Shown here: one piece after another, positions 28,234 through 36,430 of the stretch
Layout: each line of letters begins with the position of its first letter
Numbering within the stretch: position 1 is the first letter of the stretch
Assembly (NCBI RefSeq): GCF_012641265.1
Contig: NZ_JABAHZ010000009.1
Span: 124,001-188,000, forward strand
Length of the DNA: 64,000 bases
Origin: Chitinophaga eiseniae
GTDB taxonomy: Bacteria > Bacteroidota > Bacteroidia > Chitinophagales > Chitinophagaceae
Direction of reading: 5' to 3'
Notes under the pieces: model-generated
Database searches by the model: none
What the model saw: the letters and a program-made list of their open reading frames with translations, nothing else
What the model was told of the DNA's origin: nothing
Program-made: the position numbers and the translations under genes

Positions 28234-29550
28234 TCAGGAGCCGATTAATTCCAGGATACCTTCGTTGCGGATGATCATCATCCCCTGCCGGTCTTCCGTA
28301 ATTCCTTCCTGGAGGCGGTAGGTATAACGCGGCCGGGCGCCTTCCATTACCGTAGGCAGGAAGGCAAACCGGATATTAGGATTCCCTTTCAATGCCTCTC
28401 CCACTTCAATAATATGCGTAGACACGATGAACAGGCAGTCCTGGTACTCCGCGAAAGCAGCAGTAACCGCCAGCGTGCCATCGAAAGCATCTTTTACGTT
28501 GGTGCCTTTAAACAGCTCATCGAACATCAGCAGCAACCGTTTACCACTGGCGGCTGCTTCTGCGGCTTGTTTCACACGCATCACCTCTGCATAGAAATGG
28601 CTGTAACCCAGGTGGATGTTGTCCGCTACGTTGATGGAAGAACAAATGCCTTCCCTTACGGAAAACGACATCGTATCTGCGGCCACCGGGAACCCCATGT
28701 GGGCCAGGTACAGCCCGATGCCCACTGATTTCATCAGCGTAGATTTACCAGCCATATTAGCCCCGGTGAGAAACAGTACATTACTATTTTCTTCCATGGT
28801 CAGATTATTGCCCACAGCGCCCTGCAGGCAGGGATGCCGCAAACCGGTGACGGTCAATTTGTTTTTTCCCCTCGGCAATGCGGTGGCATAGGTGAAGCCT
28901 TTAGCCCTGGCTACATCGCTGACGGCAATGTTTACATCCAGCTCATAAATAAAGGTCAACACCTGTTCCATCGCCTCACGCAGGCGCCCCTTCAATAAAT
29001 GATCATAGAAGGCGAGCGTACTTACAGACAACGGTTGATAGATATCGATGTTCATCAGCTTATCTACCTGGCTGTTTGCGAGGATATCGCTGATGGCGCC
29101 CACCCGTGCGGCATATTGACCGGTAGTAGCTGGCAGCGTTTGCAGGAAGCTATAGCACCGCTTCAGCGTTACGATGGTAGCCTGCAGCCCCTGTACTTTC
29201 CTGCGATATCTTTCATCGCGGGTAAGCGTGGCCAGGCCCTTTTTGATAAGGGTGTCTATCATGATCACGGCGGCACTGCGAGGTGCGCTGCCATCGAGGT
29301 ATTCGCGCATCAGGTGCAGCTGCGGGGCATCGAACGGAAAGGCTAGCTGCGCCTCCTGGAAGGCGCGGAAAATAGTCGCCCTTTCGTTGATAGCCGCAGC
29401 ATCTTCCAATGGATGACGGAAGATGTTGTCCAGTACCTGTTCTCCTCCCCTCGTCTTCACCTGGTTGAACAGGTGGTATACAGAACCGTTACGGTATTTA
29501 CCCAGCAGGTTCAGTTCATCTACGGTCTGTTTATCGATATTGAAGCTCAT
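28234..29550 (-). CDS. MutS-related ATPase, second of a tandem pair
   Basis: 438 residues from ATG 29550; the longer frame from 29589 would overlap the upstream gene. It has MutS lever/clamp-like helices and the MutS ATPase (domain V): Walker A TGANMAGKST, Walker B/signature LLMFDELFKGTNVKDA, and the distal IVSTHIIEVGEAL segment. The N-terminal mismatch-recognition and connector domains of MutS are absent; true MutS is about 850 residues. It ends DRQGMMIIRNEGILELI, nearly the same as its neighbour. It starts 10 nt after that paralogue, so the two probably form a heterodimer. Location downstream of an ABC exporter and SusCD argues against a simple repair role. Confidence 0.87.
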   Translation of the reverse strand: MSFNIDKQTVDELNLLGKYRNGSVYHLFNQVKTRGGEQVLDNIFRHPLEDAAAINERATIFRAFQEAQLAFPFDAPQLHLMREYLDGSAPRSAAVIMIDTLIKKGLATLTRDERYRRKVQGLQATIVTLKRCYSFLQTLPATTGQYAARVGAISDILANSQVDKLMNIDIYQPLSVSTLAFYDHLLKGRLREAMEQVLTFIYELDVNIAVSDVARAKGFTYATALPRGKNKLTVTGLRHPCLQGAVGNNLTMEENSNVLFLTGANMAGKSTLMKSVGIGLYLAHMGFPVAADTMSFSVREGICSSINVADNIHLGYSHFYAEVMRVKQAAEAAASGKRLLLMFDELFKGTNVKDAFDGTLAVTAAFAEYQDCLFIVSTHIIEVGEALKGNPNIRFAFLPTVMEGARPRYTYRLQEGITEDRQGMMIIRNEGILELIGS

Positions 29551-29560
29551 AACTGTTCTT

Positions 29561-30868
29561 TTATTGTTCCAATGCACGTTTACGGCCATTCTTCAGGATA
29601 TCCGGTATCCCTTCGTTGCGGATGATGATCATCCCGTGACGGTCATCTGTGATACCACGTTCAAGGGTATACGTATATTCCGGCATATGCCCGTTCATAC
29701 GGGTAGGCAGGTAAAGGAATCCCGCCCCGGGATATTGTTTCAGGTCTTCCCCTGCTTCCACAATATGGGAGGAGATGACAAACAGGCTGTTCTTCTTTTT
29801 GGTAAAAGCACCGGTGATGGCGACTGTAGCCTCATGAGCGTCTTTTACGTTGGTGCCGCGGAAAAGTTCATCGAAAATAACCAGCAGCGATTTCCCTGCG
29901 CCCAGCTCCGTCGCAATCTTTTTCACCCGCAGTACTTCTGCATAAAAGTGGCTGGCGCCCATGCCCAGGTTGTCGGGGAGGTTAATGGTCGTATAAATAC
30001 CATCCAGCACTACAAACTCCATCCGCCGCGCCGCTACCGGGAACCCCATATGCGCCAGGTATACAGCAATGCTCAGCGAACGCAGGAAGGTAGACTTTCC
30101 TGCCATATTGGCCCCGGTGAGGAAAATGACATGTTCAGTGGCATTGAGGCGTACATTGTTGCCGATAGCGTTCTTCAGGCCGGGATGATATACTCCTTCC
30201 AACAGTAACATATCCTCCCCTTTTTCCAGCGCTTTGGGAAATACAAAGCGCTGTTCTATGGCTACCTTCGCTACCGAAATATATACGTCCAGGTAATATA
30301 CATGCTGCAGGATTTTTTCAATGCGCTGGCGCTCCCGGGTACGGAATAGCAGGTCATAGGCAGTTACCGCCGCATACGACAGTTTACCTTTTCCTTTTTC
30401 TCCATGTACTGGCGCCAGGGCAGGATCCGCCAGCAGACTGACAATATCCTGGCGTTCGCGGGCATAGGCAGCAATGCCTTCCACGGCATCCGAATGCACG
30501 AAAGCCGCTACCTGTTGAATCAGCTCGATAACGGCGCTCACGCCGTTGTTAATTTCCTTCTCTCCCAGGGTAGCATTACGCGTGGCATTTTTCGTTTGCG
30601 CGTCGGCGTTAGCCAGGTATTTCTCTGCCATATCAAACAAGGAGGCATTGAATGGGAACCGGATGTTATATCGCGCAAAATGCTCAATGATGCTGCTTCT
30701 GCGGTTAATCTCTCCCCGGTCCGACAAAGGATGGCGGAACATATCTCCCAGTATCGCTTCACCTCCCCGGGTATGGGTATGGTTATACAGGTCGTAGATG
30801 CCGCTGCTGTCGCGCTTTCCGAATATCCGGAGATCTTCTATAGTCTGGTCATCTGTTTGCAATATCAT
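29561..30868 (-). CDS. MutS-related ATPase, first of a tandem pair
   Basis: 435 residues from ATG 30868; the frame extends to 30946 but that would overlap the permease gene. It starts MILQTDDQTIEDLRIFGK and shares the RGGEA/RGGEQ plus FRHPL block with its neighbour. Walker A is TGANMAGKST, Walker B/signature VIFDELFRGTNVKDA, and the distal His segment FVISSHIVEAGEDL. As with its partner there is no mismatch-binding domain, so it is a MutS domain III plus V protein. It starts 11 nt after the permease gene and ends 10 nt before the paralogue. Confidence 0.87.
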   Translation of the reverse strand: MILQTDDQTIEDLRIFGKRDSSGIYDLYNHTHTRGGEAILGDMFRHPLSDRGEINRRSSIIEHFARYNIRFPFNASLFDMAEKYLANADAQTKNATRNATLGEKEINNGVSAVIELIQQVAAFVHSDAVEGIAAYARERQDIVSLLADPALAPVHGEKGKGKLSYAAVTAYDLLFRTRERQRIEKILQHVYYLDVYISVAKVAIEQRFVFPKALEKGEDMLLLEGVYHPGLKNAIGNNVRLNATEHVIFLTGANMAGKSTFLRSLSIAVYLAHMGFPVAARRMEFVVLDGIYTTINLPDNLGMGASHFYAEVLRVKKIATELGAGKSLLVIFDELFRGTNVKDAHEATVAITGAFTKKKNSLFVISSHIVEAGEDLKQYPGAGFLYLPTRMNGHMPEYTYTLERGITDDRHGMIIIRNEGIPDILKNGRKRALEQ

Positions 30869-30879
30869 GCCTGTGTGTT

Positions 30880-33210
30880 TTATTTTCTTTTTCTCCTGAT
30901 CAATAATATGGTTCCCATCAGCAATACCAGTCCCGGTAACACCCACACATATATGATTTTAAGCATCCCGGCGCCGGTGGCACTAATGTTCAGCAAAGTA
31001 TCGATTGCCTTGGGTTTGGGGGTATATATCGGGAAGTTGCCGTAGTCGAGCCAGGAATAATACGAGCGACTGAGAAAGGTACCTCCCTGCCGCATGTTAC
31101 TCATAAAGTCGGCATCGGCGCTTACAATGATACGCTGTTCCTTGTTGTTCATTTTCCTGGTAAGTGCTACCGCGGTGGTATAATAGGCAGCCCGGCTATC
31201 GCCTTCTGCGGGACTATACACCGGTGGCACCGAGTCGGTAACGAGGGCGCCGGCTTTCAGCCATACATTGCCTGGCGAAGTATTCAGCAGGGGCGCCACC
31301 GTATAACCGCTATCGTTAGTCCAGGTAAACCCGGTCACACCAGGCATCAGCGTTGGCATGCTTCCTTCCCCAGTTTCGAACGTCTCTTTCAGCATCAGCA
31401 TGAAAGGTTCCTGCGAAAGTTCCGCAGCTTTCGGAGTAAAAAAGGGTTTCACCATATGCGGCATTTCATCTTTAGACAGCTCTATCAGGGTGCCATCCAG
31501 CATATGCACTCCCATTCCCTGCAGTAGCGGGTTGAGCATCTGCTGCTTGCCTGGCTCGCCCAGTATCAGCATATTTCCTCCCTTATGAAGATAATGTTGT
31601 ATACGATCCATGGTGGTGGTACTCAGCGCCGTTTTGGGATCTGCCAGCACCAGCGTAGCAATATCCTCCGGGATATCATGCGTATCCGCGGAAATTGTAT
31701 CCGAATCAAATCCCAGGTTTAGGAGCGAGTAACGGTTTTCCTTTGACAGGGAGTGATAGTTATACTCCCGCTCTCCTTTTTTATAAATATCACGTTCGAG
31801 ATTACCGGTAAGAAAGAGACTTTTCGGCATCACGGGCTGCAGCAGGCGCTTAAAGGCAGCAGCTACCTGCTGTTCTTCCGGCCAAAAGGTGGCATCATCG
31901 AAAGTACGGAGGAAAGTGGTTTTGCCTTTGTATTTCAGCTGCATCACCAGGCGGTAATTTTCCGGTTGCAGGTCAATGGTTTTGCGTACTTCCTGCCCGG
32001 GAATGAACAGGGAAGGCTTAATTTCATATCCTTCACACATCTTTTCTGCAATCTCTTTCGCGCTTTTACCTACCCAGGTTTTATAGAGAGAGCTGTCGTT
32101 ATCTGCTACATCGTAATAATACACGTAGTTGAATTTCACATCCGGTTTAAAACGCAGGTAGGGCTCCCAGAGCGTCCAGAGGAAGTCGTTGCGGTTTTCC
32201 GGCAATCCACGGCCAACACCGCCACCAAAAAGGTTACAATACAGGGTTACTTCCAGTGGCTCCCCCTTCATATCACGGATGATCTGCTGGGTATTGGCAT
32301 GCAGGGTATTGCTTTTAGTAGCGGTGGTATCCCAGTAACCGATGTATCCCGGCCGGGAAGTAAAGTAACCCACTACCAATGTAGTAATCGCGATCAATGC
32401 GTACCTGCCGGCTTTCACGTACCAGGGTTTCGACTCACGGCCCGCTTTTAATTTCACAAGCGTGAAGCCTACAAACATATATACGATCACGAGGAAATAC
32501 ACCAGGTCTTTCGTGGTGATCAAGCCTTTCAACATCTTGGTGGTACGGCCCGACAGCGAAAGGAAATAGGTAAGGTCCCTGATAAAGTCGTACTTCTGCC
32601 AGAGGCCACCAATGCGGCTTAAGACGAAGATGAGAATAAAGCTGCCTATGGCAGATACGATCTGGTAGGTTGTCAGGCTCGACATAAACAGCCCAATGGC
32701 AGTATAGGCGCATACCAGCAGGTAAAAGCCCAGTGTAGCCGATAACAGTACGCCATAATCTGCATGCCGGATATTGATGATACCTGTTACCATGAAGATC
32801 CCTACGATTCCCACCAGCAATAAGTTATAGATCATGATGGCCAGGTATTTACCCAGCACGATCTCCCTCACTTTCAACGGAGAAGAATACAATAGTTTGA
32901 TGGTTCCGTTGTTGATTTCCCGGCTGATCAGCCCCATGGTCAGCAGGGGAACAAAAAGGTATAAATTCTGTAATACATTCGCAAAAATGCCATCTGGTGC
33001 GAGGAAAATACCGGAGGTCATGGCAAGTCCAAAGTCCTTGAATTTGGGTGTATTTTGTTGCAGCACTTCCTGCCACTTCGCCACCGGGTACAAGGCATAG
33101 GTATAGTATATCCCGCATTGCACCATAAAGGCAATTGTAAGAAACCACGCTACCGGAGAATAGAAAAGGTTACGCAATTCTGTTCTCGCGATTTTAAATA
33201 TCATCTTCAT
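30880..33210 (-). CDS. ABC-2 permease fused to GldG-like auxiliary protein
   Basis: 776 residues. The N-terminal third (about 1-255) is an ABC-2 type permease with six likely membrane helices, similar to GldF; then a helix near 265-290, a large extracytoplasmic GldG-like domain (about 295-735; TKSNTLHANTQQIIRD, LVLADPKTALS, LILGEPGKQQMLNPLL) and a final helix near 750-770 (VWVLPGLVLLMGTILLI). In gliding Bacteroidota, GldA, GldF and GldG form an ABC complex; here F and G are one chain. Cargo is unknown. It begins 9 nt after the ATPase gene stop. Confidence 0.88.
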   Translation of the reverse strand: MKMIFKIARTELRNLFYSPVAWFLTIAFMVQCGIYYTYALYPVAKWQEVLQQNTPKFKDFGLAMTSGIFLAPDGIFANVLQNLYLFVPLLTMGLISREINNGTIKLLYSSPLKVREIVLGKYLAIMIYNLLLVGIVGIFMVTGIINIRHADYGVLLSATLGFYLLVCAYTAIGLFMSSLTTYQIVSAIGSFILIFVLSRIGGLWQKYDFIRDLTYFLSLSGRTTKMLKGLITTKDLVYFLVIVYMFVGFTLVKLKAGRESKPWYVKAGRYALIAITTLVVGYFTSRPGYIGYWDTTATKSNTLHANTQQIIRDMKGEPLEVTLYCNLFGGGVGRGLPENRNDFLWTLWEPYLRFKPDVKFNYVYYYDVADNDSSLYKTWVGKSAKEIAEKMCEGYEIKPSLFIPGQEVRKTIDLQPENYRLVMQLKYKGKTTFLRTFDDATFWPEEQQVAAAFKRLLQPVMPKSLFLTGNLERDIYKKGEREYNYHSLSKENRYSLLNLGFDSDTISADTHDIPEDIATLVLADPKTALSTTTMDRIQHYLHKGGNMLILGEPGKQQMLNPLLQGMGVHMLDGTLIELSKDEMPHMVKPFFTPKAAELSQEPFMLMLKETFETGEGSMPTLMPGVTGFTWTNDSGYTVAPLLNTSPGNVWLKAGALVTDSVPPVYSPAEGDSRAAYYTTAVALTRKMNNKEQRIIVSADADFMSNMRQGGTFLSRSYYSWLDYGNFPIYTPKPKAIDTLLNISATGAGMLKIIYVWVLPGLVLLMGTILLIRRKRK

Positions 33211-33219
33211 GTAAGAATA

Positions 33220-34146
33220 TTATTGGAGAGATTGAATGGATAATTGCTTGAAAATATCGTCCAGCAGGCCTTTGTCGAGGTTGATCTCCCGCAGCCTCCA
33301 TCCTTGCTGAACGCTGGCGCTGATGATCCTTTCGGTAATATCCTGGTCGCCATCGAAATAGATGCGTATTTGCCGGTCGCTCAGAAATTCCACTTTGGTA
33401 GCCCCTGGTATTTTCATCAGTTCTGTGGCGGAAGGAGGATTTTCCATGCGGGTCAATACGCTGTGTGGTTGTACATAGTTGTTGAAGGCGTCCATTGAAT
33501 CGGAGAAGATCACCCGCCCTCCTTCTATCATCACTATTTCCCGACAGAGCAGGTGTATTTCCGACAGGATATGGGAAGAGAGCAATACGGTATGGTCCTG
33601 TCCTATTTCCCGTATTAATTTCCTGGCTTCGATCAGCTGGTTAGGATCGAGCCCGTTGGTGGGCTCGTCCATCACTACCAGTTTGGGCTTGTGGATGATG
33701 GCCTGCGCAATGCCTACACGTTGGCGATAGCCGCCGGAGAGATTACCTATCAGCCGGGTGCTGAAGTGAGCAATCCCGCACCGTTCTTTCGCTTCTTCTA
33801 CCGCCTGTTTTATCTTTCCTTTCTCCATTCTGCGCAGCTGGGCACAGTAAGCCAGGTATTCATCTACCGTGAGATCGGTATATACCGGTGGATTTTGTGG
33901 CAGGAAACCGATGTTTTTCTTAGCTTCTTCCGGGTTTTCCCGCATGTTGATGCCATTGACAGTCACCTGGCCTTCCGTTTGATTGAGCACCCCACACAGG
34001 ATGTTCATGGTGGTAGATTTACCAGCACCGTTGGAGCCGAGTAGTCCTACTACCCCTGCCTGGTTGATTTCCAGGTTGATGTCACGTATCGCCCAGGCGC
34101 TGCTGTAGCGGTGCGAGAGCCCCTCTATTTTTAGTATTGTACTCAT
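33220..34146 (-). CDS. ABC transporter ATP-binding protein, GldA-like
   Basis: 308 residues from ATG 34146; an in-frame TTG at 34170 would overlap the upstream stop. Walker A is LGSNGAGKST, the signature NLSGGYRQRVGIAQA, and Walker B LVVMDEPTNGLD, followed by the H-loop SSHIL. The C-terminal extension (about 220-308) is typical of GldA/CcmA-type ABC-2 ATPases. It powers the GldFG-like permease encoded next. It sits 20 nt after a SusD-linked lipoprotein gene. Confidence 0.92.
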   Translation of the reverse strand: MSTILKIEGLSHRYSSAWAIRDINLEINQAGVVGLLGSNGAGKSTTMNILCGVLNQTEGQVTVNGINMRENPEEAKKNIGFLPQNPPVYTDLTVDEYLAYCAQLRRMEKGKIKQAVEEAKERCGIAHFSTRLIGNLSGGYRQRVGIAQAIIHKPKLVVMDEPTNGLDPNQLIEARKLIREIGQDHTVLLSSHILSEIHLLCREIVMIEGGRVIFSDSMDAFNNYVQPHSVLTRMENPPSATELMKIPGATKVEFLSDRQIRIYFDGDQDITERIISASVQQGWRLREINLDKGLLDDIFKQLSIQSLQ

Positions 34147-34166
34147 AGCGGTTGTTGAATGTTGAA

Positions 34167-34922
34167 TCAATAGTTTACGACCATCACCGTTTGTTGCCGG
34201 GGGCCAGTACCTCCCGGTACGCCTATCAGCGCCAGGGTGGCGTTCTGGTACAGCCAGGGATGCCGGTTAGGCGGCAACGGCGGATTTCGTATGCCCGTTG
34301 CCGTATAGGTGGCAATAACCGCATCCGAGGCTGCGTCCCGGAACTCAAACACATAGTCTCCGTAATAGGTATTCACAGGATAAATAATAAAATCTGACAT
34401 TGCTTTATAGGCGATACTGGTTACCTCCGGCTTATTCTTGCCCTTCATCACCACTTTCACGGGTTTGCTGCCGGGAGAGAGATTTATAAACCGGATACCG
34501 GTAGTGCTGTCGCCCAGGCGGTGATACGGCAGGTGGTCCTCTGCGAGCAGGCTATCCGGCTGCTCCAGCGTGCCTGTCACAAATAATGAGTGCATAGACC
34601 CTATGGGCAATTGCAGCTTCATTTTGAGCAAAGGCACATCCTTGTCGGTCGTATCGGGATAGTTGTATATCCATAGCGGCTGTTCCCCGCCAGAGGAATT
34701 ATAGTGATTATTGATGGTGTTGAACTGGCCGTATTGTATCAACCTTAATCGGTAGAAGTCAAACGGCAGTCCGCCTTTCAGGTTGGGCGCCAGCCAGCTG
34801 CTGCCGGCTACGGCATTGACAATATTGAGCGAAGTGGTACCTGGCGGTGCTACCGATTCCTTGCCGCAGGATACCAATACGGTAGCTAACAGCCATGCAT
34901 ATATGAAAAAGTAGGATCTCAT
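34167..34922 (-). CDS. DUF4397-like lipoprotein linked to SusD (PUL2)
   Basis: 251 residues from ATG 34922, which is one nt after the SusD stop; the open frame extends upstream but only inside SusD. Lipoprotein signal FIYAWLLATVLVSCG with Cys about residue 19. The body has a beta-rich layout with GIRFINLSPGSKPVKVVMKG, the usual DUF4397 phrase. DUF4397 proteins are cell-surface, Ig-like and of unknown function; one after SusD often acts as an extra surface ligand-binding protein. The ligand is unknown. Confidence 0.78.
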   Translation of the reverse strand: MRSYFFIYAWLLATVLVSCGKESVAPPGTTSLNIVNAVAGSSWLAPNLKGGLPFDFYRLRLIQYGQFNTINNHYNSSGGEQPLWIYNYPDTTDKDVPLLKMKLQLPIGSMHSLFVTGTLEQPDSLLAEDHLPYHRLGDSTTGIRFINLSPGSKPVKVVMKGKNKPEVTSIAYKAMSDFIIYPVNTYYGDYVFEFRDAASDAVIATYTATGIRNPPLPPNRHPWLYQNATLALIGVPGGTGPRQQTVMVVNY

Positions 34923-34923
34923 C

Positions 34924-36426
34924 TTAGTAGCCTGGATTTTGGGTGAGGAAATGGTTGACAGTGATCTCCGGTACAGGGATCGGGTACAATGCCTGGAAGT
35001 CGCCCAGCCACGGTTGTTTGAGCGGCACAGCCGATAATACATCATGCATCCGTTTAGTACGTTTCAGGTCGAACCAACGGTGCCCCCATTCGGCAAAGAG
35101 CTCTGTTTGCCTTTCTTTTGCCACGACGGCCAGCACCTGTTCCTTGCTGAGCGTAGCTGGTAAGGCCGGCAAGCCGGCGCGGCTGCGGATGGTATTCAGA
35201 TCCGCAATAGCGGCAGCATTCCCTCCCGGGCCTCCATTGGCAGCGGCTTCTGCGCGAACCAGGTACATTTCCGCCAGGCGCAGTACCATATAATATTCTG
35301 CCGGTGGCATACCGAAACTTCCGTTAGGATTACCAACTTTATATTTAAACGGATAGCGGGTTACCCCCGGCTGGTTAGCGGTACCCATGGAGTTGTCGGT
35401 GCTGTCGGTCCATTTCTCAAAGCGTTGATCACCCTGTTCAAAAGCAGACAACAACGAAGGCGTGAGGCAGAACCTGCTTATTCCTATCTTCATTACATTG
35501 GGTATCATCGCAAATCCTTCGGGAGTGGCATCTTTCAGGTACATATCCTGCAGCGACTGTTGCAGCTGCCAGATGGCTTCCCGGCTGCCTTTGAGAAATA
35601 CCTTGTTAAGATCGTTCTCCAGCGTATAGTCGGCCGAGTTATTAATTACCGTGGTTGCAGCCGCGGCCGCATTGGTATAATCGCCGAGGTACAGGTACAC
35701 CCTGGCCAGCAGTGCGTTAGCAGCAAAGCTGTTGGGCCTTGTACGCTCACCGTTGGTAGTGGGATAAGTAGCAGGCATGGAAGTGGCTGCATCTTTCAGG
35801 TCCTGCAGGATCTGTTGATATACCTGCTGCTGTGGGGTACGCGGCAGCTGGGCCGTCTGGTTAAAATCTACCGTCATAGCCAGTGGCACATCTCCAAAAA
35901 AGTTAACCAGGTAGAAATAACTAAATGCCCGTACAAACTTAGCTTCCCCGGTGAGCGCCTTTCGTACACTGTCTTTCAGCATAGAAGATTTGGAATCTGC
36001 AATACCTTCAATAATAGAATTAGCGCCATAAATAGCGATGTAGGCACTTTCCCACATGGTCCAGGGCTGGCTGCTGTTATAGATGGTGAGTTTATTAGTA
36101 GTAAGGCCGTAATACGATTGTTCTGAAGTACCGCGGTAGTTATACAGTTCGTCTGACGACAAACTGCCCAATACGGTAGATAGTCCCGCAGCAAAGCTGG
36201 TAAGCCCCGCGCCACTCGCATCACCCGTGCTTTCACCATTGATCATACGGGTGTATACGCCCGCCATAGCGCTATTGGCCTGCTTTTCACTGCTGAATAC
36301 CTGCCCGGTGGAGATGGTGTTGATCGGATCGGGTACCGTCACCAACTTTTTACAGGCACCCAACATTCCCAGCAGGAGGCAGCTGGAAGCGATCACAATT
36401 TTTCTCTGATATCTCTGCATAGCCAT
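34924..36426 (-). CDS. SusD/RagB-family lipoprotein (PUL2)
   Basis: 500 residues from ATG 36426 (next ATG 36420), 4 nt after the SusC stop; a longer frame to 36480 would overlap SusC. Signal IVIASSCLLLGMLGACKK with the lipidated Cys near residue 24. Seen: the SusD helical repeats (KFVRAFSYFYLVNFFGDVPL), NALLARVYLYLGDY, and the C-terminal block RQTELFAEWGHRWFDLKR. It partners the SusC encoded just upstream. No enzyme gene follows, so the imported compound cannot be guessed as a glycan; an S41 protease and an ABC system follow instead. Confidence 0.94.
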   Translation of the reverse strand: MAMQRYQRKIVIASSCLLLGMLGACKKLVTVPDPINTISTGQVFSSEKQANSAMAGVYTRMINGESTGDASGAGLTSFAAGLSTVLGSLSSDELYNYRGTSEQSYYGLTTNKLTIYNSSQPWTMWESAYIAIYGANSIIEGIADSKSSMLKDSVRKALTGEAKFVRAFSYFYLVNFFGDVPLAMTVDFNQTAQLPRTPQQQVYQQILQDLKDAATSMPATYPTTNGERTRPNSFAANALLARVYLYLGDYTNAAAAATTVINNSADYTLENDLNKVFLKGSREAIWQLQQSLQDMYLKDATPEGFAMIPNVMKIGISRFCLTPSLLSAFEQGDQRFEKWTDSTDNSMGTANQPGVTRYPFKYKVGNPNGSFGMPPAEYYMVLRLAEMYLVRAEAAANGGPGGNAAAIADLNTIRSRAGLPALPATLSKEQVLAVVAKERQTELFAEWGHRWFDLKRTKRMHDVLSAVPLKQPWLGDFQALYPIPVPEITVNHFLTQNPGY

Positions 36427-36430
36427 TGAT

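Noticed and set aside
29423..30208. 261-codon open frame on the plus strand
   Set aside because: Antisense to the two MutS-like genes; no domain or start context.
28234..30868. The MutS-like genes as canonical mutS
   Set aside because: Each is about half the size of MutS and lacks the mismatch-binding and connector domains.
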